From assembly GCA_033296885.1 (NCBI GenBank), contig MU863876.1:636196-700195 (forward strand): a stretch of 64,000 nucleotides of DNA. The letters are read 5' to 3'. Position numbers and translations under genes: made by a program. The DNA comes from Triangularia verruculosa (lineage: Eukaryota; Ascomycota; Sordariomycetes; Sordariales; Podosporaceae). Each line of letters opens with the position of its first letter. Position 1 is the first letter of the stretch. This document shows, piece by piece, positions 10,473 through 23,148 of this stretch. A model generated the notes under the pieces. It made no database searches and was not told the origin of the DNA. It was given only the letters and a program-made list of their open reading frames with translations.

Positions 10473-13400
10473 CTAAGGTACCGCTCCAGGCTGTGAACTT
10501 GGAGGCGCCCTTGCCCGAATCGCGGCGGCACCCATGGGAGCTGCACCACCAACCAACTGAATCTGGCTTCCGCTTGCTTGCCCTTGCCGGCGGGCTCCCA
10601 TACCCGGTGATGCTGGCGAGTTTGCCGTCATCATATTGCCCATGGGAATCTCTTCATCTTCCACCACCCCGATTGTGTAATATTTGCCCCTCCCGCTCGG
10701 CGGATCTTGCCCAAACCAACCCATCCGAAAGTTGACCCTTTTCTTCTCAAAGCAATCGCCCAGCTCTTTCTCTCCCATCCACTGCACCCCTCCTCCCGGC
10801 ATCGGTGGCAAATGTGTGAAGACAGTCGAGTCGGCGAGCAGGCTGGCGATGGAAGCTATGCTGCCTGGCGATTTTGGGATTTGCACCGTGGTCGTGATGG
10901 CCATGGAAGCGATAGTCAGGATGAACATCGAAGCGAGGACGGCAACTAGGATCCACGTTGCCCGTGGCGATTGCAGAAGTCGGTTCTCAGACTCCTCGGG
11001 CGTGGTGGCTTTGGCCGCTGTGGTCTCTGGGACAGGGGTCAAGGGGACACGAATTGCGTCCGTGTTGGCCATTATTGACCGGCCATCGTAGTTCAACGTC
11101 TGGGCACGAATGATGCCGTGTTGCTTCTTGATGGCTTGGATGACGTTGTCGGCGGTGGCGCTGCTAGAGAGGTCCGAGAGAGGAAGTGACAGCTTGCCGT
11201 TGATGAGACTGCCGAAGAAGCGATCGAGGAGAGCACCGGGTGGGTTGGTGTCGACCAGAGGGTTGTCATTCAGGGGGTCGAGGAAGTCATATAAATGACC
11301 GGGGTCGCCAGAGAAGTTGTACGGACGATGGCTCTCGGTGATGGGAATTGGCAAAGAGTTGCCGCCGCTATCCATGATGAGGTCTGGGCCGTGGAGGGTG
11401 ACGTCGAAATCCTGCTCGACCGCGCTTTCAGTGCAAGAGAGACTGGCTAAAAAGACGATCTTGCGATTTGCGCAGCGGCCCCACATGTAGTTTGTCACGT
11501 CCGGGAGAGGACCGGGCAGAGCAGGCCAGCATGAGGAAGATAGGTAAGATCCGCCAAGTGATCCAGCGAACTGCTTGTGCTTTTGACAATTGAGCTCGGT
11601 GAAGCAAGTCATGTTGGCTCCTTTGTGTGGCACATTGATACCTTGATCGGCTGATATGCCCGAGGTCGTCTCAGTAACATTCAGACGACAGTCCAGATTA
11701 ACAGAGACAGCGGGGATACGAGCTTTAACTGTCAGACCCGTCATATTGAGTGAATCATGTCCATCTTCGGCGACCAGATGCTGCGTATGAAATGCCCACT
11801 CTTCGTGGGACCATTGTGGAAATCTGAAGTTGAGGTCTTTGCCCAGGAGCAGACTCCCAATAGCAGAAGGAGCTTGCCATGAAACTGACCGGTAATCGGC
11901 AGAAGCAAACTGAGTGACCTGCTGCAAGCGTACACTAAAAGTTGTCTCGAGCTGCTCAACAGCAAATAATGCATTGCTCACGATTGGGAGAAGTAATGCC
12001 AAGATTGCAATCAGCTTCGAGACCAGGACGGAAAGGTTGAGTGGCTTTAGAGTCCTTTTCAGCGTGAAAATGCCTAGTTCATTCGTGTATGACACGGACA
12101 AGGCTCTGTCGAAGGGGTCTTGGCGAGACTGCAGTGCCATGAAAGGGGCAAGGGCGCGGATGCTAAAGTCGCAACCCCTGACATAAACTGTCAAGGCTTC
12201 CATGAACAGAGTTGGTAAGATTGTCCACAGGTACTGAATATTAGAATTATCGCTAACACTCAGGAGCCCGTTATTTATGTTGGAGCAGTCGAGAAGCCAG
12301 ACGATAGTGGCCAGTATGGCGCCCGTGGCTAAAAGGCCCAAAAGTCGAGACCAAAGGCGGAGGCCAGTTGGCGACCACGGGACAAAGCTTTGTGGGTTGT
12401 TAGTCGGCGATTGGCATGAGGCTGTTGCAGCTTGTGCGTTGGATTGTGTATGGTCCTCAATGTGAAAGGTTGGGGAAAGAGAGCTTTCGGGCGAATCTCT
12501 GAGCACAGTGCGGTAGGTCCCCTTCAGCAGGCGCTCGACTTCCTCAAGCTTTGAGGAGCCAGTTCCGTGTAAGTTCTCTAGAAAGTCCGAGCTCTTGGAA
12601 AAGACAACACAACTACCGGATATTGTGTCGGGATCCCGTGGAATGAATCCTGCTGCACTGGGGGCCCGATATACCATCCACGCAGCCAACAGAGCCATTA
12701 AAACAAATCCACCAGTCATCCCGTGAGCCACGTTGTTATTGACAATCAGACGGTTTTCCCTCATGGAAGCTGTTGCGTTTGCCGCTCCCGAAATAGGCGA
12801 TCGGTAATTGTAGTGGGTAATCAGAGCGCCAAACTGTTTGATCCAAGCCGCGATCACGTCTTCCAAGACAGCGGACTCCAGAAACTCTGTTACGTTTGGC
12901 GGTTGACCATCCCGTATGAGACTGGCTCCGACCCGGAAGGGACTCAGCTGCAGTTCCTTCGTATAATCGCTGCCTGAGTTTGCTTGCATGTCTGATCCAT
13001 ACCGTTCATTGTCTAGGCGATGGTCAGAGATTTGTGCCACGATATTTGTTCCGGTCATCACATCTCTCTGTCCAATTGGAATAACCTCCGGCTGCAAGCC
13101 ATTCTCCTGCTTGACTGTGACATCGCCCACCACTAGCCTAGACTTGCACATAATCTGTGACGAAGACAGGTATCTCAGGTTGGCTCCTTGTCGCTCAACG
13201 GCAATCACGGCTGCAAAAAGGATATCTTTGCCTCCTTGACCTTCTCCTATGCCACCAGGTTCACATGCTGCTCTATCGTCGTACATCCAGAAGTAGCTTC
13301 TGCCCTCCGGTATGGGAAGCGAGTTTTGGGCCTCTATTGCAAGAAAGAATTGACGAGACCGGCAGTAGCGTGCACTTTCGAACCGAATGAAGAGCGTATC

Positions 13401-14700
13401 AGGCACGTCTGGCTTCGACACAGGCTGTGCGAGTGAGGGAGCTTCGCACTCAAGCTCGACTGATGCAGCTTTGACATTCGCTTGCATGACCCAGATCGAA
13501 TCTCTGGCGATGCCACCGTCCGATAAGAACTGCTGAAAGGCATAACCTGGCGCATGTCCACTGGGCAGGGTAACGTTGAGCGTTATCATCCCATTGATAG
13601 TTGTCATGGGAATGCTCTGAACCGAGAGATTGCGACTCGGGGCAGGCACTGCAATGAACTCATCCTGCACCAGGATCTGAATTGGAAAGTCTCCCATATC
13701 CATGGGCTCCAAGTTGATCAAACCGGTCGAGATCGTGATTTGTATCCAGATCACAACTGTCACTACAATTGCTGCAGCCACGAGCGGGTCGCCATAACGC
13801 AGGGCTCGCCATACTGCCTTTGGAAGAGACATGTTGACATAATCGACAAGAAGTGTTTGGGCTGCTTTTCTTTGAGAATTTTTCTCAGCCGGTTGGCCTG
13901 GCGCCCATGATGCTAAACGGATCCAAGGGCTGTATCTCATGGACTGGTAGGCCACCCGGGCCCAGAAAGTGTTGATGATTGTCAAGACTGAGTGGCAAGG
14001 ATTGTCAGACTTTTGCGTCAACCGTACCGGAGAAGATGCACAGCTTACTGATTGTTGGGAAAAATGTCCAAAGCCAGGATAGCGACTCATCTGCCGCCTG
14101 AAGCCCGTTCCACTGGTATGAAAGCCAGTAAATAAGCTGGACCATGGCGGCCAGAAACAGAAATACGAGAACAAAAGCCATCAGAATGGTCTTCTGAAGG
14201 TATAGCGGTCGCCATTTCCCATACGGAGTTTTGGGAACTGATGGTGTAAGTGGTGGGCTCGAGCCGGCAGTCGAAGCTATTATTGCAGGTGAAGCGGGAG
14301 GGGGAGGTATACCATTAGATGTAGCTGGCTCCGGTGTGATTTGTGGGGAAGATGCGGGTTGTGTCAGTGTTGAGGGACGTGGCTCTCCCGAGGTGGCAGT
14401 TGCCGTGGATTCCGCTTGAGCTTGAGACGAAAGTTGAAGGGGCAAGCCATGTTGACAATGAGAGCCTGAATGAGACGCGCTCGCGTTTGCGGGAGGGGTG
14501 ATGATGACAACTGTTTCGTCCGGAAGATTGCGATGTCCATTACTGGTGGGCAGCGTTCCGGATGTAGGGGAAGTGGAGCCATTGCTCATTGACGTTCGTG
14601 AACCTGTCTCGCTGACGGAAGATACTGGGGAGGGTACCTGTGCCAGGTCTTGTGGGTCATGTTCCCCGTTGGCGAATGCTGATCTGTCTCCCTCAGACAT
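10473..14700 (-). CDS. DUF3433-family large membrane protein
   Basis: Two exons (14700-14049 and 13987-10473) with one 61-nt intron (GTAAGC...CAG) give 1388 residues. The N-terminal 160 residues are Ser/Thr/Pro-rich and probably disordered and cytosolic. The rest has six or more hydrophobic spans, for example VLVFLFLAAMVQLIYWL, LVAAAIVVTVVIWIQITI, LLATGAILATIVWLL, LIAILALLLPIVSNALF and WILVAVLASMFILTIA. They separate two large, Cys-containing, probably extracytoplasmic segments that look like a duplicated unit. This pattern matches fungal DUF3433 proteins, whose biochemical role is unknown. The family assignment rests on architecture recalled from the family; the spans are seen in the sequence. 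A plasma-membrane or endomembrane location is inferred. Confidence 0.85.
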
Positions 14701-15470
14701 GGTGGCTTACAAGATGCCTGCCGAAGATGGAAAACCTACAACTTCAAGGGTACAAGCTTGGTATTGAGAAAGATGGTGACAATTGAACAAGAGCTTTTGT
14801 ATGCCTGCCGATCTCCAGTTAGACGTCATGTTGGGGATATATACTCGTTGAGTTTATACGACTCACAGTCCGAATGAATGACATCCGACTGCCACTGCAG
14901 CCCAGACCAGGCTCTGAAATATACCTTGACCTGCGATCGAGTCGCGGTACACGAGCAGCCGCCCGTAAAGTGGCGATGAGCATTGGCGTAGGCTGAGTGC
15001 GATGCAGCCGCCAATGATAGGTTGAATTCAGGGTCCCTGTAGGGGTCCATCTTTCTTTTCGGTGAGGTCTGTTTCAAACTTTTCAGCCAGATGTCACACT
15101 GCAGACAGAGCCTCGTCTCTCAGCCTTTACGTAAAGCCCCAAGAGCTCTCGGTCCAGAACGTAAATTCGGCGGCGGGCCCATGATTTTCTCGACCGGGCA
15201 GGGTTGATGATGACCGATCGGCAGCGAACTGCGTGGTGACTACATATTTGCAAGCAGCATCTTCTCGTAGATCGTCGTCGACGGATGTGGAACATGCAAT
15301 TCTGGTGAGGCACAGCCAAAAGCAAGATACGCGCTGAGACTCCCCACTCTTGAGTGATTGGTGCCACGAGCCGCTGCATTGGTGGCCCGTGTTCAGCTTG
15401 TTAGGCATAATTACCTAGTCTCAGAGCTCATTTCCCTCGACCGGAAAGAACAACCCCAATATTACCTTAC
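14701..15470. other. Intergenic region
   Basis: Upstream of the DUF3433 gene and downstream of the Clr5-TPR gene. Two overlapping minus-strand open frames near 15083-15408 show no family resemblance. No gene is called. Confidence 0.6.
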
Positions 15471-17354
15471 CTAGCCACTTGGTATCGAGTGTTTGAGGGC
15501 GTTGCATTCCTCTAACAACGCCATCGCCTTCCCGTTTTCTCCCTTTGCCGTTAAGATGTCCACCATCAATAGCTTGCCTGCCACCGTTTTGGGATGTTCG
15601 CCGCCAAGTATCCTTCCTAGCTGTTCAAGCACCCGTTCGCAAAGCGTCCATGCCTCATCCACCCGACCTTGCCCCAGGAGAATTGACACCATGATTAGCT
15701 CGTTCAGCAAAGTTTCCGGATGAGAAACCCCCAGAATCCTGGCCTTTTTCTCGCAAGTCCGCCGACACATGGCTTCAGCGTCGCCTAGTAAGTTGGCACG
15801 AACGTATAGGGCTGTTAAGTCGTCTTGTCGTGAGCGCGTGTTAGGGTGCTCGCCGCCTTTGCTCTCCTCTACTCTTTCAACTGCTTTTTTGGCGTAGGAT
15901 ATCGCTGATCCGAAATCGTGTTGCAAGCCGTAAGCAACTGCCAATCCCGTCCAGGCCTGAACAGTAGGGAAGTGTAAGCGGTGATCGGTGAGCTCAAGAA
16001 GTTGCTTGTACAGCGGGATTGCCTCCGACAATTGCCCGATGCCACGATAGCAGTCTGCTAATCCGACGTGATGAAGCAATGTCTCGAGATGGGTCGGTCC
16101 ATGGACTCTCTGACTAATTTCCCAGCCTCGTGAATGGTGTCCCTTGGCTTCATGGAGCTGTCCTGAAGATATGAGCGAGCGACATAGGGAGCTCAGACAG
16201 CCCAAGCTCACAGAATGTTCCTCCCCGCCGACAAGCGATAAACTGAGGGAATAGGATCTCTCAAGCAGCTTTCTTGCTTCAGAGGCCCTGCCTTGATTCA
16301 GAAGAGTATCGCCAAGACGAATAAGAGACGTGATGAACTGCTCGCTGTGAACGCCATACTGTTGACGTGCTTGCTTTGCCAACTCACGGTAGGCTTCCAG
16401 TGCCTTCCTGTATCGCCCTTGTGAATGGTAAGAATCACCAGCACGTTCAACCGCGGTGATGTCCATGGGCGTCTCTGTTGCCTCAAAGTGTGCGCTGATC
16501 CCTCCGGGGATGGGGTCTACTGATGATATTGAAAGCCTCCCTGGACTCCTTCCCTGGAAGATGGGATCTCCATATCCGGAAAGCTGGAGCGTAATGGTGG
16601 ACAAAGCTGGAGAGAGGGCCATGGTAATAGAGGTTGGTGATGCAGACCCCTCGGAGTGCTCGCTTGCGGATGAACCTGAGCCAGAGCTTGAAGCCGTCCA
16701 ATATTTTACGTCGGGTGGGATGTCTGCAGTATTATGTTCAGCCTCAGGGTCCTCAAATGTGTACGTGTTTGCACTGACCTGTTATGCCAGCGGCGGTGAT
16801 CGATGGAATAGCACCATTGCTCTTGATAAACCCATCAATCTGGCGCTCAGATACCTGAGTGCCTCTCACCTCATATTTGCGTCTGCGCTTTTCAGGCTCT
16901 TCAACCATTCGCTGCTGTCTCAACTGAACAATTGACACCATCTCCTTGGTTTTCACCTTTTTGTCGAGACCCCATTTTGTGATTCTTGACCTCCACTGAC
17001 GGATACTGCTTCATGTCATTAAGTCACCGTCACTTGCATGGGGGGGAGCTTGATCAGGACATACGTTGCTTCAAACTGAAAATCTCGCTGAAAAATGTCG
17101 GCGACTTGAGGCAGGGTCTTCTTCTGCCTAATATGCAGTTCGATGATATGCGCCTTGTGTCGTTCCCACACCTCATCCCGAATAATGGCTGCTTTGGCTT
17201 TGCGGATCCGGCTGGGCGCCGTTTTGGATGTCACATTCGTGGAGATGTGGATGGGCGTTGGGGATGTTCCGAGACGAGTTTCAGCTGAAGACCTGGACAA
17301 ATCATAGTCGGTGTCCATTGGCACGGCGTCCAGAGAAGGTATGGACCCTTCCAT
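15471..17354 (-). CDS. Clr5-domain protein with C-terminal tetratricopeptide repeats
   Basis: Three exons (17354-17065, 17005-16779, 16723-15471) with introns of 59 and 55 nt give 589 residues from ATG 17354. Residues about 50-125 form a Clr5 domain: WERHKAHIIELHI, then KTLPQVADIF, then the W-x-K-WGLDKK core that continues across the first intron. The C-terminal half carries repeated helix pairs of the kinesin-light-chain TPR type (GDSYHSQGRYRKALEAY, GDTLLNQGRASEARKLL, GLADCYRGIGQLSEAIPLY and GEHPKT/GEHPNT). The Clr5 module takes its name from an S. pombe gene product linked to silencing; in filamentous ascomycetes it heads many multi-domain proteins of unknown role. A nuclear scaffold or DNA-associated function is inferred only. 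Confidence 0.87.
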
Positions 17355-18053
17355 TTTTCCTGCCTACCGAAAAGAAACGGATGATTCCAGGATCTATGGT
17401 GTCATCATTGTTGGGTGATGCCGGAAACGTGGAAACATCTTGGGAGGCGGAAAATCGATGAAGGTCTGCCTGGATCCCGGACCGTGTACCTGAGGTTGCG
17501 GTGAGTTTCGCGTGCATGCAGCCATTTCTCAAAAGTACAATCTCGGCAGCCAATAAGAACAGCGTCATGTATGTGTCTAACCAAATAGAGCAGGGAGATT
17601 ACAGGATCTAACCCATATGGGCTGGGACATTTGGCCGCTCTCACCGCATCCCTCTGACAAGCTGCGTCCGCGGTTTTAAAAAATACAATCCAGACCAATC
17701 GTGGGCAGATGCCCGATGTGAGATCGGTCCCGCGCTTTCGCTCAGAACTCAATCCCCGATCTACCTACAGGTACCTTACCTTAAGGTCCCGAATATGAGC
17801 ACCAAGTACAACCAATACGCCCCATGTCATGTCTGGTCGGCGTAAACCCGACACACAACTACAATGCGGTGTGTACATTGCTGTCAATGAAATAATGGGG
17901 ACGAAGAATCGAATACCTAGCGTTGGGTTGTAATCTTAAAGCCCCTTCCTCCCCATGGCGATTGTTAAAATGCTGTACCAGCGGTGTCCCATTGCCCTCG
18001 TTGCTCTACTAATTTCTCTGTTCAACCTCGATTAACTTCATTCCGCGTCCGAA
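17355..18053. other. Divergent intergenic region
   Basis: Shared upstream region of the Clr5-TPR gene (minus) and the small two-exon gene (plus). A minus-strand open frame at 17752-17405 has no recognisable content. A CTACCTACAGGTACCTTACC run lies near 17761-17780. Confidence 0.6.
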
Positions 18054-18409
18054 ATGTCCCCGTCATCCACGGTCGTTGAGCCTGAACTCACCTCCCACAA
18101 TCCCTCCTCCTCTACCGGCACTGGCCTTGGCGAAAGCCCCGTCTCTGCCATCGAAACCAAGGACAAAATGTGAGTCCTCTCTCTCCAATACCTCTCCATC
18201 CACTCCAGCTGACTCATGTTCCCAGCTCCCTCTGCCCACCTTCCACGCCAGCCATGGGCCCAGGCCAGTTCACACAAGCCCTAAGCCAACTTGAGCAAGA
18301 CTCAATGCTGGTCCGCTGGGCGTCGTCAATCAAAAGAGCCGACTTGGCCACTGCTGAAATCGTTCTGTCCGCTGCCCAGGACCAGACGCAGCCAACCAGG
18401 ACCAAATAG
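18054..18409 (+). CDS. Small hypothetical protein, two exons
   Basis: ATG 18054 opens an exon ending at 18169. A 56-nt intron (GTGAGT...CCCAG) joins it in phase 2 to 18226-18409, giving 99 residues. The first exon is Ser/Thr-rich (TGTGLGESPVSAIETKD). The second is helical and amphipathic (QFTQALSQLEQDSMLVRWAS, then KRADLATAEIVLSAAQDQ). Support is the clean splice pair restoring a frame to a stop, and amphipathic content unlike random sequence. I do not recognise a family. Divergent from the Clr5-TPR gene. Confidence 0.5.
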
Positions 18410-18812
18410 TGAATTGCACTTTGCCGGTCTCAGCACGCCTTGACGTCAACAACGAAACGTTTTCCTCTTTTTACGCCTCTCAGCGTTCATCTCGTATCTT
18501 CTTTCCAGGTCAGCTCTCAGTGCATTCAAGGGAGACATGAGAGTCAGGCAGATGTGGTGTCGTCGGTCAAGAGGTGTGGGGTCAGCGTGGGTATAAGGTG
18601 GGCAGGGCTGTCCTGGCCCCCTTGAAACTTCCAGGGACAGTTTATTTCTGGCAGTGGATGGGAGATGTTTGAATAGGTACCTAGGTATTCAGCATTGCCT
18701 TCAACAATCCATCAACAGTATAATCGCCCCTTATTACAAATGCGATGTTGCCATAACACCCTTCCCGGTGTGATATCTTGTCATAACAGTAAATTCCAGT
18801 CCACCAACAGTC
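18410..18812. other. Convergent intergenic region
   Basis: Lies between the 3' ends of the small gene and the HET gene. It contains one copy of the dispersed AGGTACCTAGGTA motif at 18675-18687. No gene is seen. Confidence 0.6.
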
Positions 18813-21197
18813 TCAGCCAGTCATTTCACCTTCTCGCTCAGCATCCAACTCCCTCATCTTAACCGCCTTCCAAATATCCCCCCATCGATAATCCTCACTC
18901 CCATACACCCTCTGCTTCTTCGAAACCAGGAACCCATTCTCATCTGCCCCCGCCCTCCGCCTCCCGAGAATCTCCTGACCGTCCCACTCAGGGCATCCAA
19001 ACAAAACATTCTTCCTCCTCAATCGCCACGCCGCCTTTTCCACTCGGGGCATCGGCTGTCTCCGATCATCATAGTCCGTGTCCAACACGGGCACCACGTC
19101 CTCTAGCTCCACGTCCATCGCTTTCCTTCTCAATGCGTCGGTGTACTCTGGCCCGGGGAAGTGACTCTCCGGGTCCTCCGGCGGAGCTGTTGGATCAAAG
19201 GGCTCGATTATCCAGGCGCGCTCGTGCAATGCTGGGATGTGCGCTAGGACCACTGGGATGGCGATGTATGACCTGTTGCTTATTGAGGGAGTGAACGCAG
19301 CTCCGCCAAGGAAGGATGGTAAGGGGAGGCGGCGGGGGCCGGTTGTTAACATTGGAAGACGTGGATCGAGGAGAATAGCTAGGAAGCTGATCATGTTCTT
19401 CAGCTGTTGTTCTGTCGGACTGGAGATGTTGAAATGGCGGAGTATTGACCGGGCAGCGGCCTTGAGATGATCTTCAATGGAGAGAGATGTCGTACCGTCA
19501 ATGACACCATGTTGATACTCCCTTGTGGATTGTGCCATCACCAAGGGCAAAGCCAGAGTCCAGTCTAAGCCCGCGTCGATGGCCAGGGCAAGCGTTGTCT
19601 CGAGGAACTTGTCCGTATTTGTCCTGCTGACAGACATCGCGGCCCCCAAAGCAGCGGTTTCCCCTAACACAAGCCTGACCACACTTTGCACGCTATCATC
19701 TGCTGCTGCGAGAAGGTCCCTTGCCACGGAGACTAGGTCGTGTTCCTTGATCAGCGCCATGGCTGTCTCGAGAGCAACCTGCGATGGCTTTTGCGGTTGC
19801 GCAGTGAACACCATCAAATCAAGCTCAATGTACTCGCGGGTGACGGCAGTGATAGAGTTGGGGAGTGGGTTTGGCACCGTCTCGTCCACCATACCCTGAG
19901 TTGGGTGGATGGCCCACGAAGTAAACGATTTATTCGACTCCGACAGTGTGAGCTTGGACCCGGTCATAACGAGGGGGATCAGATCACCAGCCGCTAAACC
20001 CAGAAGTGATGCCATCCAGATCATTTCTTCAGTCGAGCCAACATCATGGCCGTCGTAAGAGAGCGGGATTCCGGCAGTATTGAGCGCGATGCAGATGAGA
20101 TCCCCCTTCTTCAAACAGCCAAAGGAGAAGACGTGAACCATGTGCTGCAGCAGGGAATCATTATTGTTGGCGCCAGGCATGAGTCGTATCAGCCGCCAGT
20201 AGAGCTGGGTGATCGTTGTTGGATTCGGGTCATTCATAGCCGTTACCAAAGTGCCGTTGCTTGGACCAGGCTCATTTTCGGAAAGATACTGGGCGAGGTA
20301 GTAAATAAATCGGAACTCAAAGCTCAGCACCACACCTGACGAGCCAAAACAGAAAACAAGAGGATTGTCGATCCGCCGATGGGGATGCATCCTGCTCTCG
20401 TGGGCACACCACGCCCGGCTGAACCACCGGGCAGTGAGCAGCTTCATCGCGAAGGACTTGGCTTCTGAGATAACAGAGCCTCTTCCCGAGGCGATATATG
20501 CCTTTTCTCGCTCAGGAAAGTACCCCTTCATGACTTTGCGCTTCTCGTCAAGGCCCATGTGCTCAACCTTTTTCGACATGTCGGCATAAAACGCCCTGTA
20601 AGCCAGCGCAGCCTCCTCCTCTTCCTTTGTGAGCTGGACATCTTCCAGCAAGATGACCATCCGTCTCGCAGAACGGTAGATAGTATCCATGCTCGCAATG
20701 TGAGTCGTCTTGTCTGCTTCATCCTCCTGGTCGATGCACAGCTTATCCAGCCAGACCCCCTCATCCGGATGGTTGCGAGCGCCGAGCACGGCATCCATCA
20801 TAGGCCTTGAAATCTCCCATCCTGGAACGATTGGGGTTGCTGAAGGCGCAAGCGGCCAGTTGGAGTAGTGCCAGCAGTAGCTAACGGCGATGAAGGAGGG
20901 GATATCGTTCAGGAGTTTCGACGTTGTGCTCCGGATCATGCGCAACTCCAAATCCGAGACAACATCTCGCTTGGTGTAAAAGTGCCGAGCAACCTCCGGA
21001 TTCAACACCTCAAGCCTTCTGAGGATGATGTTTGCTATGATGCGGGAGTCAACACTGTGTCTAGTCTGACTGGTGTTTAGGAGAATATGCCTGTTCGTGT
21101 CACTGATGGTGGTCAGCCGCTGTTCCAGCGAATCCAGTGCCGATGCTATCTGGGAAGGCGGGTATCCGTCGACAAATTTTTCTTCTGGGGAGTCCAT
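18813..21197 (-). CDS. HET-domain (heterokaryon incompatibility) protein
   Basis: Intronless frame of 794 residues from ATG 21197; the frame is open further upstream but has no earlier ATG. HET-domain blocks are clear: FIAVSYCWHYSNWP (about residues 102-114), GVWLDKLCIDQEDEADKTTHI (about 147-167), IYRSARRMVILLEDV (about 173-187) and RWFSRAWCAHE downstream. HET domains trigger regulated cell death on fusion of unlike individuals, usually with a partner protein. The long C-terminal part, about 500 residues, has no repeats or P-loop that I can see and may be its own recognition region. Whether it is an active incompatibility gene cannot be told from one allele. Confidence 0.9.
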   Translation of the reverse strand: MDSPEEKFVDGYPPSQIASALDSLEQRLTTISDTNRHILLNTSQTRHSVDSRIIANIILRRLEVLNPEVARHFYTKRDVVSDLELRMIRSTTSKLLNDIPSFIAVSYCWHYSNWPLAPSATPIVPGWEISRPMMDAVLGARNHPDEGVWLDKLCIDQEDEADKTTHIASMDTIYRSARRMVILLEDVQLTKEEEEAALAYRAFYADMSKKVEHMGLDEKRKVMKGYFPEREKAYIASGRGSVISEAKSFAMKLLTARWFSRAWCAHESRMHPHRRIDNPLVFCFGSSGVVLSFEFRFIYYLAQYLSENEPGPSNGTLVTAMNDPNPTTITQLYWRLIRLMPGANNNDSLLQHMVHVFSFGCLKKGDLICIALNTAGIPLSYDGHDVGSTEEMIWMASLLGLAAGDLIPLVMTGSKLTLSESNKSFTSWAIHPTQGMVDETVPNPLPNSITAVTREYIELDLMVFTAQPQKPSQVALETAMALIKEHDLVSVARDLLAAADDSVQSVVRLVLGETAALGAAMSVSRTNTDKFLETTLALAIDAGLDWTLALPLVMAQSTREYQHGVIDGTTSLSIEDHLKAAARSILRHFNISSPTEQQLKNMISFLAILLDPRLPMLTTGPRRLPLPSFLGGAAFTPSISNRSYIAIPVVLAHIPALHERAWIIEPFDPTAPPEDPESHFPGPEYTDALRRKAMDVELEDVVPVLDTDYDDRRQPMPRVEKAAWRLRRKNVLFGCPEWDGQEILGRRRAGADENGFLVSKKQRVYGSEDYRWGDIWKAVKMRELDAEREGEMTG

Positions 21198-21657
21198 CAC
21201 GGCACATGCTCTACGACCTTCGAGTCTCAAGGTCCCACGCCCACCTGGGCCGTACAAATGCGGGGTCGCGGATATAAGCTCTTATCGTGTTCCATGGGTT
21301 CGGACGTTGCTGTGGCGGAGAGTGGAGAGCGTAACCTTCGGCCCAACAGGGGGTCGGCTGTATTAGAAATCAGGAAAATCGTTGAGCAAGATGCTATGTG
21401 GTGACGAAGCTACAGAGAAACATCATTTTCGGAGTATGTGACTGTGGTCACGAGCGCGGTGGGGGGCGAGTGGTTGCAATGGCGGGACAACTATCTACCC
21501 GCCGCTGGGCATTCGATGAGCCAAGATGCACAGATTGATAATCATGCCTCTTCCATTCTGTTGCAGATGGAATGCCAAACTGTTTGTAACATTGATAACG
21601 ATCAGGCAGGGGGTACAACTAAGATCTCAACGCTTCCCCATATGCACAAAAACACAA
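21198..21657. other. Intergenic region
   Basis: Upstream of the HET gene and downstream of the alcohol dehydrogenase gene. No coding or RNA feature recognised. Confidence 0.6.
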
Positions 21658-23148
21658 TTAGTACCTCGTGAGCTCTGGTGTGCCAGCTGCGCGTGGGTGC
21701 GAGAACTTGGTCTCTACAAACACCTTCTGCATACCATCCTCCTTGTGATCGAACTTGTAATAGACCTTGTCAAGGTCCTCGAGGCGAACACGGTGCGAGA
21801 TCATCTGGACTGGATCGAGCTCTCCGGTCTTGATCTTGTTCAGCAACTCCACCCAGTACTTGTGCACGGGGGCTTGGCCGTTGCCGATCAGGCGAATACC
21901 GCGCTGCATCAAAGATCCAATGTTGAAGTGGTTTGTCTAATATCGTGTCAGCATGTTTTCAGATCAATTTGGGAGAACAGGGTACTCACATATCCAACAT
22001 AAACACCAGTGATGCCGGCGCGACCATAATTCCTGACACCCTCGATCATTTCGTTGAGAATCTCACTGGTATCCGTCTCGGCTCCCAAACTCATCTCCAG
22101 CCAGTGCATCCAACCCTTGGCATACTCTCCGGCAGCGCATTCAATCGCAACGTCGGGACCTCTGCCGCCGGTCAACTCCTTCAGCTTGCTCACCACGGTG
22201 TCCTTATTGGTAGCTCCAAAGCTGAGCTTCTTGAAATCCAACACATGAATCTTGTCTTGGTGCTCCTTTGGCCATCTCGACTGGATGATGGACAGCCTCG
22301 GCTCGGTATCGATGAAGATGACCTTGCTGGCACCTTCGCCAACTGCAAAAACGCCAGCCATCTGGCCGATAGGCCCAGCACCGAAGATGGCTACCACATC
22401 GTTGGGGTACACGGCTGTATCCTTGACAGCGTTGTATGACGTTGGCAAGACGTCCGACAGCCACAATGCCTTCTCATCGGGAACATCATCCGGAATCTCC
22501 AGCAAGTTCACATCACCCAGTGGTACCCTCACATACTCAGCCTGACCACCGGCGAAGCCACCGGTGAGATGAGAGTATCCGAAGATGCCTGCTGTCCTTC
22601 CGCCGTACATGGCCTTCATCGTTGTGTTCGAGTTGGTCATCTCGCACTGCGAAGAGAGCTTCTGCTTGCAGAAAAAGCAATCTCCGCAGGCGATCTGGAA
22701 GGAAGCCACATATCTCCTGCCAACCTGGACCTTGTCGCGGATGGCCGAACCAACCTCGTCGACGACACCGCAGAACTCGTGGCCGAGAATGTCGCCCTTG
22801 TGCATCTGCATGACGGCGCCGTGGAGGAGATGGAGGTCGGAGCCGCAGACAGTGGCGCCTGTTACCCTGAGGATGACGTCGCGGGGGTCGATTATTTTGG
22901 GTCTGGGGACATCGACTGCGGGCATCGTTGTTAATATCGGACAGTTCTCGCGCCAGTAGCAGTGCCAGACGGGGCTACAACATACCAATCTCAACTTTCT
23001 GCTTGGTCTGCCATACAAGAGCCTTCATGGCCTCGTTGGGGTCGCCGGTACCTTTCTGATTGAAGTTGGAAACATCTTGCTGGAGGATACTGTTGTCGTT
23101 GTGGCCGATGGCCTGTTCGACGGCGTAGGCTGCTTCTGCGGTTGCCAT
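21658..23148 (-). CDS. Zinc-containing alcohol dehydrogenase (MDR, formaldehyde dehydrogenase-like)
   Basis: Three exons (23148-22986, 22915-21990, 21936-21658) with introns of 70 and 53 nt give 455 residues from ATG 23148. The catalytic-zinc region reads GATVCGSDLHLLHG followed by GDILGHEFCGVVDEVG. The structural-zinc lobe has CGDCFFCKQKLSSQC. The coenzyme fold has VVAIFGAGPIGQMAG and an acidic residue after the second strand (FIDTE), which favours NAD over NADP. The C-terminal exon restores the MDR end (IKTGELDPVQMISHRVRLED). It fits the fungal medium-chain dehydrogenases often labelled glutathione-dependent formaldehyde dehydrogenase-like. Substrate unknown; probably a cytosolic alcohol or aldehyde oxidoreductase. 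The extra N-terminal 50 residues are typical of these fungal forms as I recall them. Confidence 0.92.
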
